From Calderihabitans maritimus (GTDB lineage: Bacteria > Bacillota > KKC1 > Calderihabitantales > Calderihabitantaceae): a DNA stretch of 50,822 nucleotides. Location: assembly GCF_002207765.1 (NCBI RefSeq), contig NZ_BDGJ01000142.1, forward strand, positions 1 to 50,822, read 5' to 3'. Both the position numbers and the translations under genes were made by a program. Every line of letters starts with the position of its first letter. Positions within the stretch are counted from its first letter, which is position 1. This document shows, in pieces, positions 26,092 through 35,779 of the stretch. The notes beneath the pieces were generated by a model. It saw nothing but the letters and a program-made list of their open reading frames with translations. It did no database searches and had not been told where the DNA came from.

Positions 26092-27405
26092 TCACCTCCC
26101 TTCCATTACTCCCCTTACCCAATCTTCTTGCACCTCTTGCAGGCGCACGGGGACAAATTGGCCCCGCAGGTCTTCTTGCGGCGCGGAAAACACTACTTTA
26201 AGGTAGTTTTCCGTATGCCCGGTCCACTGCCGGGGGGCAGTACCGACTTCCTGCTCTACCAGTACTTCCATAGTCCGATTCAAAAACTGAGCTGCATATT
26301 CCCGGGCCAACCTTTTACCCAACTGAATTAGCTGGCGACTGCGCCGTTCCTTTTCCTCAGCTGATACCTGTTCGGGATATCTGGCCGCCGGAGTGCCTTT
26401 ACGGGGTGAATATTTAAAGACATGTAGGCCGCTGAAGCCAATTTGCTCTACAAAAAGCAAGGTATTTTGAAACTGTTCCTCAGTTTCTCCCGGAAAACCT
26501 ACAATTATATCGGTGGTTATCGCACAACCCGGACGGCGCTGGCGAAGTTCTTCCACCAGACGGCGGTATTCCTCCGTTGTATAACGCCTGTTCATCCGCC
26601 GTAGAACCTCGTCATCTCCACTCTGCAGGGAGAGATGGTAATGAGGGCATATCACCGGGTAGGCCGTAATCGTGTCCAACAGCCGCGGGGTAAAATCGTT
26701 AGGATCGAGAGAACTTACCCTAAGGCGTCTAAGCCCTTCTATTTGCACCAAACGCTCCAGCAGAACCGCCAAGTCAATGTTGCCCGGCAAGTCACGGCCG
26801 TACAACCCCACGTGAATCCCCGTCAAAACAATTTCTCCGAATCCTTCGGCTACCAGCCGCTCTACTTCCCTTACGGTGCTTTCCAGACTTCGACTGCGAA
26901 TCGGTCCCCGGGCGTAAGGGATAATACAATAGGTACAAAAACGATTGCACCCCTCTTGAATTTTAAAAAAAGCGCGGGCCCGGTCGGGAGCATCCACAGG
27001 AAGTTCTTCAAATTCTTTTATTTCCTCCAGTTTGTGGACCATATTTAACGGTTTTTCCTGTCTAGAGGCAGCCTCAACCAGCTCCACAATACGTCTTCGG
27101 TCCCGGGTACCAACAACCAAATCTACTCCAGGTATTTCCAGGACTTCTCCAGGAGAAGTCTGGGCATAACACCCGGTAACGGCCACTACCGCCTCTGGAT
27201 TAGTTCTGACCGCTTTGCGGATCATCTGCCGGGACTTGCGATCGCTTAGATGAGTAACCGTGCAGGTATGAATAATATAGACATCGGCCTTCTCACCAAA
27301 AGGGACTACTTCATAACCCTTCCTTTTGAAAAGGCTGCCGATTGCCTCCGCCTCGTGATAATTCACTTTACATCCTAAAACATAAATACCAACTCGTTTA
27401 GCCAC
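26092..27405 (-). CDS. mtaB: tRNA t6A37 methylthiotransferase MtaB
   Basis: A radical-SAM enzyme converting t6A37 to ms2t6A in ANN-decoding tRNAs. 437 residues: N-terminal UPF0004 domain with three cluster Cys (GCKVNYHEAEA, HTCTVTHLSDRKSRQ, VTGCYAQ), the radical-SAM motif CNRFCTYCIIPYARGP near 154, and a C-terminal TRAM domain (LNRTMEVLVEQEVG). GTG start overlaps the rsmE end by eight bases. It follows prmA and rsmE, as in many Clostridia. Confidence 0.95.
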   Translation of the reverse strand: MAKRVGIYVLGCKVNYHEAEAIGSLFKRKGYEVVPFGEKADVYIIHTCTVTHLSDRKSRQMIRKAVRTNPEAVVAVTGCYAQTSPGEVLEIPGVDLVVGTRDRRRIVELVEAASRQEKPLNMVHKLEEIKEFEELPVDAPDRARAFFKIQEGCNRFCTYCIIPYARGPIRSRSLESTVREVERLVAEGFGEIVLTGIHVGLYGRDLPGNIDLAVLLERLVQIEGLRRLRVSSLDPNDFTPRLLDTITAYPVICPHYHLSLQSGDDEVLRRMNRRYTTEEYRRLVEELRQRRPGCAITTDIIVGFPGETEEQFQNTLLFVEQIGFSGLHVFKYSPRKGTPAARYPEQVSAEEKERRSRQLIQLGKRLAREYAAQFLNRTMEVLVEQEVGTAPRQWTGHTENYLKVVFSAPQEDLRGQFVPVRLQEVQEDWVRGVMEGR

Positions 27406-28168
27406 GGGGTGCCCCCCCTAAGTCTCCCCATTCATATAATACTACGGTAGCTGCTACCAGTCCTGCCGTTTCCGTCCGTAAAATTCTCGGTCCCAGCGAA
27501 ACAGGAATGACACCCGATTCTTTCATCTGCTGAACTTCATCGAGTGAGAATCCTCCTTCCGGTCCTACAAACAGGAAGACTTCCCCGGGAACTCGTCCGT
27601 AGTTAACTTTGAAATCCCTCATGGCTTCTTTCAATCCCCGGGAAGTTTCTTCCTCCCATAGAACCAGTTTTAGACAAGCTTCAGGGATTTGCCGCAGGAT
27701 TTCCGGTAGTGGCAAAACAGGTTCTACTTCTGGGACTATAGCCCTCCGGCTCTGTTTGGCTGCTTCCAGAGCTATCCGCTGCCACCTCTTTCTCCGGTCT
27801 TCCGCCTTTTCGGCAGCGAGTTTTACAACGGTTCGCTCCGATTGCAATGGGTAAAAGCGCGCAACACCTAATTCGGTACCTTTTTGAATAACCAGATCCA
27901 ACTTGTTTCCCTTGCCAATACCCTGTACCAGCACTACTCGAACCGGCGGTTCGGTGGAACAAGGCTCCTTGCCCAACAGTTTAACTACCACTTTCTCCAA
28001 TTCTGCCTTCACAATTTCACCCGCATACTGGTAGCCGGAACCATCAAGCAACCATAGCCGATCACCAGGTCCCATGCGCAACACTTTTACAATATGTCTG
28101 ACATCCGGTCCCTTAATCAAAGCCCGCTCCCCGTTAATGTTTTCCGGCCAAACAAAAAAACGGGGCAT
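27398..28168 (-). CDS. rsmE: 16S rRNA m3U1498 methyltransferase
   Basis: 256-residue SPOUT-fold methyltransferase that makes 3-methyluridine at 16S position 1498. N-terminal PUA-like domain (IKGPDVRHIVKVLRMGPGDRLWLLDG), then the knotted C-terminal domain with LVQGIGKGNKLDLVIQKGTELGV near 85-110 and the SAM loop FVGPEGGFSLDEV near 208 followed by LGPRILRTETA. It starts four bases after prmA, so the two rRNA/ribosomal-protein methylases are coupled. Confidence 0.95.
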   Translation of the reverse strand: MPRFFVWPENINGERALIKGPDVRHIVKVLRMGPGDRLWLLDGSGYQYAGEIVKAELEKVVVKLLGKEPCSTEPPVRVVLVQGIGKGNKLDLVIQKGTELGVARFYPLQSERTVVKLAAEKAEDRRKRWQRIALEAAKQSRRAIVPEVEPVLPLPEILRQIPEACLKLVLWEEETSRGLKEAMRDFKVNYGRVPGEVFLFVGPEGGFSLDEVQQMKESGVIPVSLGPRILRTETAGLVAATVVLYEWGDLGGAPRG

Positions 28169-28172
28169 AAAT

Positions 28173-29105
28173 TCACTCCTTTCGGGCCACTAGCGCCCCC
28201 CATTCGCCCTCTGTATTCTCCTCGATTATTTTAAACTTTGCATTCTGCAAAGTTTTTCTGACTTCCTCTAAACGTTCTTTGATAATACCGGAGGAAATAA
28301 AGCATCCCCCGGTAACCAGCCTTTCGTAAGCCTGTCCCGCCAGGGTAATAATAGCATTGGCTACGATATTAGCTACTATACAATCAGCCTGCTCAAAGAC
28401 GTCGGTTAAGAGGTCTCCGTTAACCACTTTGACCACATCATTAACTCCGTTTCTAGCTACATTTGCCTGAGCAACTTTCACGGCCAAAGGATCTAAATCT
28501 ATGGCCAGTACCCGGGAGGCTCCCAGTTTAGCCGCCACAATAGCCAATATCCCCGAACCGGTACCCACGTCGAAAACTGTTTTGCCGGGCCTCAGGTGCT
28601 TGTCTAGGGCCCGTATACAAAGAGCCGTAGTAGGGTGTGTTCCCGTACCAAAAGCCATACCGGGGTCCATCCGGATAACCATTTCATCACCTGAGGGCTG
28701 GTAACTCTCCCAGGAAGGACAAATCACCAGGCGCTGTCCAATCTTTTGGGGCTTATAATACCTTTTCCAGCAATTTTCCCAGTCACTTTCCCTGACTTCA
28801 GCTAGTGAGATTTCTGCCAGGTAGTTGGTAAAATAACTGTGCATTTCCTCCAGCTTCCGGCGCAACTGCTGCAGGCGCTGTTGCAAGTTTTCATCTATCG
28901 GCAGATAGCCCTTAATAACAACGTTTTCTGCCTCCAACAATTCTCTGGGTAATTCGTAGTAATCCCACTTTTCTTCAGCAATATACCTGGTAATCGCTTT
29001 CGGATCCTCAATTACTACCCCCGCAGCCCCTACCTGGTGAAACAAATCGGCTACTGCTTCTACAGCTTCTTCGGTGGTAGTAACCGTTATTTCCTGCCAT
29101 TTCAA
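28173..29105 (-). CDS. prmA: ribosomal protein L11 methyltransferase
   Basis: PrmA trimethylates ribosomal protein L11. The 310 residues show the N-terminal substrate-binding domain (KWQEITVTTTEEAVEAVADLF) and the Rossmann methyltransferase domain: GMAFGTGTHPTTALC near 167, motif I VFDVGTGSGILAIVA near 186, and the NIVAN motif near 245 (CIVANIVANAI). It follows dnaJ within 30 bases, a conserved arrangement in Bacillota heat-shock operons. Confidence 0.96.
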   Translation of the reverse strand: MKWQEITVTTTEEAVEAVADLFHQVGAAGVVIEDPKAITRYIAEEKWDYYELPRELLEAENVVIKGYLPIDENLQQRLQQLRRKLEEMHSYFTNYLAEISLAEVRESDWENCWKRYYKPQKIGQRLVICPSWESYQPSGDEMVIRMDPGMAFGTGTHPTTALCIRALDKHLRPGKTVFDVGTGSGILAIVAAKLGASRVLAIDLDPLAVKVAQANVARNGVNDVVKVVNGDLLTDVFEQADCIVANIVANAIITLAGQAYERLVTGGCFISSGIIKERLEEVRKTLQNAKFKIIEENTEGEWGALVARKE

Positions 29106-29135
29106 TGTTTCCCAGCCCCTTGAAATTTTTTCCTT

Positions 29136-30287
29136 TTATCCCATGAAAGCATCTCTAACCTTTTCAAAAAATCCTCTTTCTCTACCCTGCAAATTTTTGC
29201 CACTCAGACTTGCCTCCAGTTGTCTGAGGAGTTCCTTCTGCTTTTCTGTCAAATTCACGGGAGTAACTACCTGCACTTTAACATGTTGGTCACCCCGGCC
29301 GCCTCCTCGTACATAGGGAATACCTCTGCCCTTAAGCCGGAACGTGGTACCTGATTGGGTTCCCTCGGGAATTTTCAGTTTGGCCTTTCCGTTTAAGGTA
29401 GGCACTTCAATCTCGTCCCCCAAAGCCGCTTGGGCAAAACTGATTGGAACCTCACAATAAATATCGTACCCGTCGCGAGTAAAAATTTCATGAGGTTTAA
29501 CCTTGATATATACATATAAGTCCCCCGGCGGTCCGCCATAAACTCCTGCTTCTCCTTCTCCGGCGACCCTCAGGCGGTTTCCTGTATCCACTCCCGGGGG
29601 AATCTTGACCTGGATTTTCCGGGTCCGGCGTATTTGCCCCTCCCCGCCACACCTGCGGCAGGGAGTCGTAATCACCGTGCCCTGGCCGTGACACTGATGA
29701 CAGGTTCTAATGGACTCAAAATGTCCAAAAGGCGTTTGCTGGCTGACTCGGATCTGGCCGGTTCCATTACATGCTTTACACCTGAGGGGAGTGGTCCCCG
29801 GCTCGGCCCCGCTTCCATGGCAGGCGGGACAGGTTTCCCGGCGCGGCACCTCCACATCCTTTTCCGTTCCGAAAGCAGCTTCTTCAAAAGAAATCTCCAT
29901 TTCTACCTCCAGGTCGGCACCTTTTTGAGGAGCCTTGCGGCGGGAACGAGTGCCAAATCCCCTGCCGAAAAACATATCGAAAATATCGTCAAAGCCACCG
30001 AAATCGGCACCGCCGCCGAAACCTTCGAAGCCGCCGAAGCCACCAAAACCGTTGGCCCCACCTTCCGTTCCGGCATGACCGAACTGGTCGTAGCGCGCCC
30101 GCTTCTCAGGATCGCTGAGAACCTCATAAGCTTCTTTAACTTCTTTGAACTTAGCTTCTGCTTCTTTATCCCCGGGATTCACATCCGGGTGATACTTGCG
30201 GGCCAAGCGGCGATATGCCTTTTTGATCTCTTCCTGCGATGCATTTCTGGAAACACCCAGGACTTCATAATAGTCACGTTTACTCAC
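29136..30287 (-). CDS. dnaJ: chaperone DnaJ
   Basis: Hsp40 co-chaperone that stimulates DnaK ATPase. The GTG at 30287 (after AAGGTG) gives the usual [12 protein letters not shown] start. J domain with HPD in [11 protein letters not shown] near 34; Gly/Phe-rich linker (~75-115); four zinc repeats [24 protein letters not shown] and CRRCGGEG (~145-215); then the client-binding beta domains. 383 residues is normal. It is separated from dnaK by 138 bases that include a hairpin. Confidence 0.97.
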   Translation of the reverse strand: MSKRDYYEVLGVSRNASQEEIKKAYRRLARKYHPDVNPGDKEAEAKFKEVKEAYEVLSDPEKRARYDQFGHAGTEGGANGFGGFGGFEGFGGGADFGGFDDIFDMFFGRGFGTRSRRKAPQKGADLEVEMEISFEEAAFGTEKDVEVPRRETCPACHGSGAEPGTTPLRCKACNGTGQIRVSQQTPFGHFESIRTCHQCHGQGTVITTPCRRCGGEGQIRRTRKIQVKIPPGVDTGNRLRVAGEGEAGVYGGPPGDLYVYIKVKPHEIFTRDGYDIYCEVPISFAQAALGDEIEVPTLNGKAKLKIPEGTQSGTTFRLKGRGIPYVRGGGRGDQHVKVQVVTPVNLTEKQKELLRQLEASLSGKNLQGRERGFFEKVRDAFMG

Positions 30288-30377
30288 AAAGATCACCTTC
30301 TTTGCCTACCTGAAAACTAATCGGCAATCTAATTTATGCGTTCATTCCATCGGCTGCCAACGGGCACCCTATAAAAG

Positions 30378-30401
30378 GTTATAAAGGGGGAAAATCCCCC
30401 C
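30378..30401 (-). terminator. hairpin between dnaK and dnaJ
   Basis: On the minus strand GGGGG and CCCCC enclose ATTTT, followed by TTTATAACCTTTT. It resembles a weak intrinsic terminator or an mRNA stability element and could lower dnaJ expression relative to dnaK. The interrupted T tract makes full termination unlikely. Confidence 0.5.
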
Positions 30402-30425
30402 TGTACTCATGGCCGATAAAAGATT

Positions 30426-32252
30426 TTATTTCTCGTCGTCCCGGACTTCGTAATCCGCATCCACTACTTTATCGTCTTTGGGATTTTGCCCGGTATTTGC
30501 TTCCGGCCCTCCTTGAGCCCCCGCCTGTTGGTACATCTTAGTGGTTATCCGGTAAAGCGCCTGCGATAGAGCCTCAGATTTTTCTTTTATCTTATTGATA
30601 TCGTCTCCCTTAATCGCTTCCCTCAACTCCTCTTTGGCTTTTTCGATATTTTCTTTGTCGGCCTGCTCAGCCTTGTCGCCAAACTCCTTGAGGGTCTTTT
30701 CTACCTGGTAAATAAGGGAGTCGGCTTGATTCTTGGCTTCTACCAGTTCTTTGCGCTTCTTGTCCTGCTCTGCATACTGCTCTGCTTCTTTAATCATTCT
30801 CTGTATTTCTTCTTCCGACAGGCCGCTCGAGGATTTAATAGTAATATCCTGCTGTTTGCCGGTTCCCAGATCTTTCGCCGATACATGAACAATTCCGTTG
30901 GCGTCTATATCGAATTTTACTTCTATCTGTGGCACTCCCCTGGGAGCAGGAGGAATTCCCGTCAGGGTAAACCTGCCCAACGTTTTATTATCCTTGGCCA
31001 TGGGGCGTTCACCCTGTAGCACATGGATATCGACCGCTGTTTGATTGTCAGCAGCCGTGGAGAATATCTGGCTCTTGGAAGTAGGAATAGTCGTGTTGCG
31101 GGGAATCAGAACTGTAAATACTCCTCCCAGGGTTTCAATACCTAGAGAAAGAGGAGTTACGTCAAGAAGAAGCACGTCTTTTACTTCCCCGGCCAGAACT
31201 CCTGCTTGAATAGCCGCCCCCAGAGCTACGCACTCATCGGGATTAATACCCTTATGAGGCTCCTTACCGATAAGCTTCTTAATAGCCTCTTGGACGGCAG
31301 GAATCCTGGTCGAGCCTCCTACCAGGATTACCTTGTCAATGTCCTCCGGCTTTAAACCTGCGTCCTCTAAAGCCTGGCGAGTTGGACCCAGCGTCTTCTC
31401 TACCAGGTCGGCCGTCAGTTCTTCAAATTTGGCACGGGTAAGATTCATTTCCAGGTGCAACGGCCCATCCGGAGATACCGAAATAAAGGGCAGGTTGATA
31501 CTTGTACTCATTACGCTGGATAACTCATGCTTGGCTTTTTCGGCAGCTTCCTTCAAACGCTGTAGCGCCATACGATCCTTGCTCAGGTCAACTCCATGCT
31601 CTTTTTTAAATTCACTAATGAGATAATCCATGATCCTCTGGTCAAAATCATCTCCACCCAAGCGGTTATTCCCGCTGGTGGCCTTGACTTCGAAAACACC
31701 GTCACCCAGCTCTAAAATAGAAACATCAAAAGTTCCTCCCCCCAGGTCGTAAACCAGGATGGTCTGGTCTTCTCCCTTATCGAGGCCGTAAGCAAGAGAA
31801 GCAGCCGTAGGCTCGTTGATAATCCTCAAAACCTCCAGGCCGGCAATTCGACCTGCATCCTTGGTTGCCTGCCGTTGACTGTCGGTAAAGTAGGCCGGTA
31901 CCGTAATTACAGCCTGGGTCACTTTTTCCCCTAAATAGGCCTCGGCATCAGCCTTGAGTTTCTGCAGAATCATAGCTGAAATTTCTTGGGGGGTATATTC
32001 CTTATCATCAATTTTTACCTTATAATCGGTTCCCATGTGACGCTTGATGGAAAGAATGGTACGGTCAGGATTGGTAATGGCCTGGCGCTTGGCCACCTGA
32101 CCTACCAGTCGCTCTCCGTCCTTGGTAAAAGCAACTACTGAAGGAGTGGTACGACCGCCTTCCGCATTCGGAATAACAACAGCCTCCCCACCTTCCATAA
32201 CTGCCATACAAGAGTTAGTAGTTCCCAGATCGATTCCAATAACTTTACCCAT
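30426..32252 (-). CDS. dnaK: chaperone DnaK (Hsp70)
   Basis: 608-residue Hsp70. The ATPase domain has [14 protein letters not shown] (residues 5-18), [15 protein letters not shown] near 170, and [11 protein letters not shown] near 313; the linker [19 protein letters not shown] (~360-378) leads to the substrate domain (~380-480) and the helical lid (~485-580). The lid ends in an acidic tail ([16 protein letters not shown]). The Gram-positive form lacks the ~24-residue insert in the ATPase domain seen in Gram-negatives, in line with this length. It is read after grpE in the CIRCE-controlled operon. Confidence 0.98.
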   Translation of the reverse strand: MGKVIGIDLGTTNSCMAVMEGGEAVVIPNAEGGRTTPSVVAFTKDGERLVGQVAKRQAITNPDRTILSIKRHMGTDYKVKIDDKEYTPQEISAMILQKLKADAEAYLGEKVTQAVITVPAYFTDSQRQATKDAGRIAGLEVLRIINEPTAASLAYGLDKGEDQTILVYDLGGGTFDVSILELGDGVFEVKATSGNNRLGGDDFDQRIMDYLISEFKKEHGVDLSKDRMALQRLKEAAEKAKHELSSVMSTSINLPFISVSPDGPLHLEMNLTRAKFEELTADLVEKTLGPTRQALEDAGLKPEDIDKVILVGGSTRIPAVQEAIKKLIGKEPHKGINPDECVALGAAIQAGVLAGEVKDVLLLDVTPLSLGIETLGGVFTVLIPRNTTIPTSKSQIFSTAADNQTAVDIHVLQGERPMAKDNKTLGRFTLTGIPPAPRGVPQIEVKFDIDANGIVHVSAKDLGTGKQQDITIKSSSGLSEEEIQRMIKEAEQYAEQDKKRKELVEAKNQADSLIYQVEKTLKEFGDKAEQADKENIEKAKEELREAIKGDDINKIKEKSEALSQALYRITTKMYQQAGAQGGPEANTGQNPKDDKVVDADYEVRDDEK

Positions 32253-32280
32253 AGTTATTTCTCCCTCCTATCCCTGTAAT

Positions 32281-32991
32281 TTATGAATTTAGGGGCTTTT
32301 TAGCTACTTTAACCATTGCGGGACGTAATATTTTACCCTTAAGGGTGTATCCTTTGCGGAGTTCCTCTACTACAGTATTGTCTTCGTATTCACTGGTTTC
32401 TATCTGCATGACTGCTTCATGTTTCTCCGGGTCAAATGGTTGGCCTACCGCCTCTATGCTTGCGACTCCTTCCTGTTGCAATACCTCTACCAACTGACGA
32501 TAGATCATGTTAACCCCATCGACATAAGAGGCAGCCAACTGGTCCTCCGGCGCCGAGGCAATGGCCCGTTCAAAGTTATCCAGCACCGGTAATAGCCGTA
32601 AAATCAGCTTTTCGGACGCGTACTCAGCCATATCCTGAAGCTCTTTCCGCGACCGCCGCCGGTAGTTATCGAAATCGGCTTGCAACCGCTGTAAACGCCT
32701 GAACCATTCTTGGGCTTCCTGGGTTTTCTGCTCCAAGGCCGCTTTTACCGACCGCAGCTCTTCCTCCAGTGCCTGAAACTGGTTCTCTTCCTCCTGCGCC
32801 TCTTTATCGACTAACTCTTCCCCTTCTTCTTGGGCTTCTGTTTTCTCTTGTTCCGCTTCCAGGGCCGGTGCTTCCTCTTCCTTGTCCGTCAAAACCTGGT
32901 CGGTTTCCGGGTTTTCTGGGTTATCCTCCAGGTTGGGTTTCTCCTCTGGGTTCTCATCCATTTTCCCCCGGCTTGCTTCCTCCTCTAGCAT
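32281..32991 (-). CDS. grpE: nucleotide exchange factor GrpE
   Basis: GrpE releases ADP from DnaK and can act as a thermosensor. The ATG at 32991 (236 residues) is best spaced from AAAGGAAGG; a GTG three codons earlier is the alternative. The first ~75 residues are strikingly acidic (runs of Glu and Asp, e.g. DKEEEAPALEAEQEK) and probably disordered, longer than usual. Then a long coiled coil (ELRSVKAALEQKTQEAQEW, LQRLQADFDNYRRRSRKE) and the C-terminal beta wing (VGQPFDPEKHEAVMQ, LRKGYTLKGKILRPAMVKVAK). It follows the chaperonin gene by about 20 bases. Confidence 0.96.
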   Translation of the reverse strand: MLEEEASRGKMDENPEEKPNLEDNPENPETDQVLTDKEEEAPALEAEQEKTEAQEEGEELVDKEAQEEENQFQALEEELRSVKAALEQKTQEAQEWFRRLQRLQADFDNYRRRSRKELQDMAEYASEKLILRLLPVLDNFERAIASAPEDQLAASYVDGVNMIYRQLVEVLQQEGVASIEAVGQPFDPEKHEAVMQIETSEYEDNTVVEELRKGYTLKGKILRPAMVKVAKKPLNS

Positions 32992-33012
32992 TCTAATCAC
33001 CTTCCTTTAACC

Positions 33013-34575
33013 TTACAGTTCTTTTTTTCCCCTGCCGTCGGGAGTATCGGTTTCCTTTTTCTTGATGATGGTATCTATGCGCAATATAGCTTCCGCTACC
33101 TCGCCGGCTGTTCTTAGCGCATGAATCTTTACTGGAGCCGGATCGACAATCCCCCGCTCCAGCATGTCTACAATATCTCCCGTATCACAATCTACTCCCA
33201 AAGAGTTTTTTTCCTCCCGGGCTTGAGCGGCCCAGACTTCTTCCACTTTTTCCAGGGGGTTAAAGCCGGCATTGGATACTATTTGCGAAAAGGGGCGTTT
33301 CAATGCTTCTATCACACAATCCACTCCAAAAGCAGCCATACCTCTAACCTTCTGCCGTTCCTTTTCCACCTCGCGGGCGGCAGCCAGTTCTATGGCACCC
33401 CCACCGGCAACAATTCCCCCCTGAATTGCCGCCTGTACTGCAGCTGCTGCATCTTTGGCTATACGTTCTCGCTCTCCAACTACTTCCTCCGTTCCTGCGC
33501 CGACCAGAATGGTAGCAGCCGATTCTCCTGCTCCTCCCAAAATACGAACGTGTTCCAATTTCTCATCTTCATACACCCTCTCTGCCCAGCCTAACAGCTT
33601 TTCGATCTCGGATATATCTTTCTTCAACCCGGTGCGCTTAATAAGACGGGCACCGGTATGTTCCGCCGCCTTCCGTAATTCTTTGTTAGAAACCCGCTGG
33701 AGCACCATAACGCCGGCATCGCTCAAGATTTCCTCCGCTGCATCTGATACGCTGCGGTCTACTATTACCAGTTTGACTCCAAGTTCCACGATTTTCTGAA
33801 TGTTGTTCCGAAACTCTTCCTGCAGTTGGAGGAAACGATTGAAGCCGGCTTCGGTAGCCAGAGCTTCTTCTTCTATTTCTTCCGGTTCCAAAGCATCATC
33901 AATAGCCAAGACTTTCGCTCCCATAATTTCGGCAGGCATCTGCCGGTTCATCCTGGTTCTGTTAATAACAACTCCTTGAAATACCTCGTTTTTAGCACCT
34001 ACTTCGGCCACAACCGTCTCCAATAATTTAAAATTGGGGTCAAGCAACTTATTTTTTCCTACCAGCCGGGCAGCCTCCAGGGTGAGTTCGGCAATGTCTT
34101 CATGTTCTCTGCCTGCTATCAAGGCCACTCTTTTCAGCAAGGGGTCATTGATATCTAAAGGCTGTGCCTCCTTCTGTAAAAAAGCCAGTGCAGTCTTCAC
34201 ACCAGCCCTAATTCCTTCAATAATCCTGACCACTGGTACTCCTTTTACTACCTGTTCTACACCGTTGTTAACCAGGCTGCCTGCTATCAGTGTCGCGGTA
34301 GTAGTACCATCCCCCACCTGTTCCTGCTGCGACTTAGCTGTTTTTACAAGCATTTTAGCCGCAGGATGATTGACTTCCATCAAATCGAGAATAGTAACCC
34401 CGTCGTTGGTAATAACCACTTCTCCGAATTTATCCACCAACATGGTGTCCAGCCCTTTAGGACCGATGGTCCCTTCCACCGCTGAAGCGACAGCCCTCAC
34501 AGCATTAGCGTTGGTCATTAAAGCGGCCAGGCGCTCGTCTACTTCCGTATCTCTATTAACCTGTTTTAGACTCAT
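33013..34575 (-). CDS. group II (archaeal-type) chaperonin
   Basis: This 520-residue protein is a thermosome/CCT-type chaperonin, not GroEL. Equatorial motifs are [14 protein letters not shown] near 35-48, TNDGVTIL near 56, nucleotide-binding GDGTTT at 88-93, and [13 protein letters not shown] near 395. The C-terminus has [19 protein letters not shown], matching the archaeal pattern. Between two apical strands lies a long helical segment ([20 protein letters not shown]) corresponding to the built-in lid that replaces GroES; no groES is present here. The Gly-Gly-Met tail of GroEL is absent. It is the second gene of the heat-shock operon, 27 bases after hrcA. Related bacterial chaperonins are known from a few Clostridia such as Carboxydothermus. 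Confidence 0.95.
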   Translation of the reverse strand: MSLKQVNRDTEVDERLAALMTNANAVRAVASAVEGTIGPKGLDTMLVDKFGEVVITNDGVTILDLMEVNHPAAKMLVKTAKSQQEQVGDGTTTATLIAGSLVNNGVEQVVKGVPVVRIIEGIRAGVKTALAFLQKEAQPLDINDPLLKRVALIAGREHEDIAELTLEAARLVGKNKLLDPNFKLLETVVAEVGAKNEVFQGVVINRTRMNRQMPAEIMGAKVLAIDDALEPEEIEEEALATEAGFNRFLQLQEEFRNNIQKIVELGVKLVIVDRSVSDAAEEILSDAGVMVLQRVSNKELRKAAEHTGARLIKRTGLKKDISEIEKLLGWAERVYEDEKLEHVRILGGAGESAATILVGAGTEEVVGERERIAKDAAAAVQAAIQGGIVAGGGAIELAAAREVEKERQKVRGMAAFGVDCVIEALKRPFSQIVSNAGFNPLEKVEEVWAAQAREEKNSLGVDCDTGDIVDMLERGIVDPAPVKIHALRTAGEVAEAILRIDTIIKKKETDTPDGRGKKEL

Positions 34576-34602
34576 TAATTTTCCCCCTCATAAGGGTTGG
34601 AG

Positions 34603-35637
34603 CTAACGGTAAAAACGCGTCAGGGCTTCAGACAAATGTTCAGCAATGATTTCTACTATAGCCACTGCTTTCGAATACTCCATACGGGTGGGTCCTAAAA
34701 TACCTATGGTTCCCACTACTTCATTGTTCACTTCATAAGTAGCCGTAATGACGCTGCAGTCCCGGAAACCTTCATACCTATTTTCTCCACCTATGGTGAT
34801 GGTTAACCCTGATTTGGATGTCTCCAGTAACAAACTCCGGAGAATATTCTCCTCTTCCAAGTTCTTCAACAGATTCTTTAGGCGTTCTACATTTTTAAAT
34901 TCCGGCTGCTCGAATATATTTAGCGTCCCACCCAAGTAAACTTTTTCCTCTTTCTCCATCAGTAATATTTCTTCCAGCAGCTCCAACACCAGGTTTAGAA
35001 CATGCTTTTGTTTGGCCAGATCTGAATACAGTTCCCGCAAAGAAAGCTTCTTTATTTCATTTAAAGCTTTACCCCTTAATTTCTCGTTGAATACCGCCGA
35101 AATCCGTTCCAGGTCACGTGGCGTAATAGATTCCGGAACGTCCAATATCTGGTTTTCCACCACTCCTGCCGTAGTGACTATAACTACCAGAGCCTTTCCC
35201 GGCAATATGGATATTAGTTGTATTTGATGGATAGAACTCTTACCTAAATGCGGTGCCAATATAAGCGAAGTATAATTGGTTAAATCCGAAAGCAACTGGC
35301 TGGTACGCTGAATAACTTCCTCAATTTCCTTCACCTTTTGCGTATATTTCTGTCGGATATAATCCCGCTCTTCATCCGCTAGTTGGTGTTTTTCCATTAA
35401 GCAATCAACGTAATACCGGTACCCTTGATCGGAAGGTATCCGGCCGGCAGAAGTATGGGGCTGCTCCAATAATCCCATTTCTTCTAAATCGGCCATTTCG
35501 TTTCGTACCGTGGCCGGACTAACACCTAAATTGTACTTTCTGGCAATAGTCCGTGAACCAACCGGTTCGGCGGTAGCAATATAATCTTGAACAATAGCCT
35601 GCAAAATTTTCCGCTTGCGACTATCAAGCTCGGTCAT
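34603..35637 (-). CDS. hrcA: heat-inducible transcription repressor HrcA
   Basis: HrcA binds CIRCE and represses chaperone genes; misfolding or chaperone shortage relieves repression. The ATG at 35637 (344 residues) follows AAGAAGGTGG; the longer frame would begin inside CIRCE. N-terminal winged helix ([62 protein letters not shown] split by the usual loop), then the GAF-like dimer domain ([36 protein letters not shown]). It heads the operon and so regulates itself. In this operon it would also control the group II chaperonin. Confidence 0.96.
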   Translation of the reverse strand: MTELDSRKRKILQAIVQDYIATAEPVGSRTIARKYNLGVSPATVRNEMADLEEMGLLEQPHTSAGRIPSDQGYRYYVDCLMEKHQLADEERDYIRQKYTQKVKEIEEVIQRTSQLLSDLTNYTSLILAPHLGKSSIHQIQLISILPGKALVVIVTTAGVVENQILDVPESITPRDLERISAVFNEKLRGKALNEIKKLSLRELYSDLAKQKHVLNLVLELLEEILLMEKEEKVYLGGTLNIFEQPEFKNVERLKNLLKNLEEENILRSLLLETSKSGLTITIGGENRYEGFRDCSVITATYEVNNEVVGTIGILGPTRMEYSKAVAIVEIIAEHLSEALTRFYR

Positions 35638-35654
35638 GAGAGACCACCTTCTTG

Positions 35655-35681
35655 TTAGCACTCTTTTCTTGTGAGTGCTAA
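35655..35681 (-). promoter_or_regulatory. CIRCE operator
   Basis: TTAGCACTC, nine bases, GAGTGCTAA: a perfect 9-9-9 CIRCE inverted repeat. It lies between the promoter and the hrcA start, 17 bases upstream of the ATG, and is the binding site of HrcA. Confidence 0.97.
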
Positions 35682-35695
35682 GATTATCTGCTTAA

Positions 35696-35724
35696 AAAAT
35701 ACCACTACCGAACTCGTTTGTCAA
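35696..35724 (-). promoter_or_regulatory. sigma-A promoter of the hrcA operon
   Basis: TTGACA (35719-35724, minus strand), a 17-base spacer and TATTTT (35696-35701). The expected transcription start falls at about 35688, just upstream of CIRCE, so HrcA would block initiation or early elongation. Confidence 0.85.
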
Positions 35725-35779
35725 GCAGAAGACAGGCCAGGTTGCTTTAGCCAACAGGCCTTGCCATTTATGTTTATGT

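Noticed and set aside
33013-34575. Annotation of the chaperonin as GroEL.
   Set aside because: Motifs and the built-in lid segment are those of group II chaperonins; there is no adjacent groES and no GGM tail.
35727-35763. GC-rich hairpin after hemW as its terminator.
   Set aside because: The stem is imperfect and lacks a clear T run; it also lies next to the hrcA promoter, so I did not list it.
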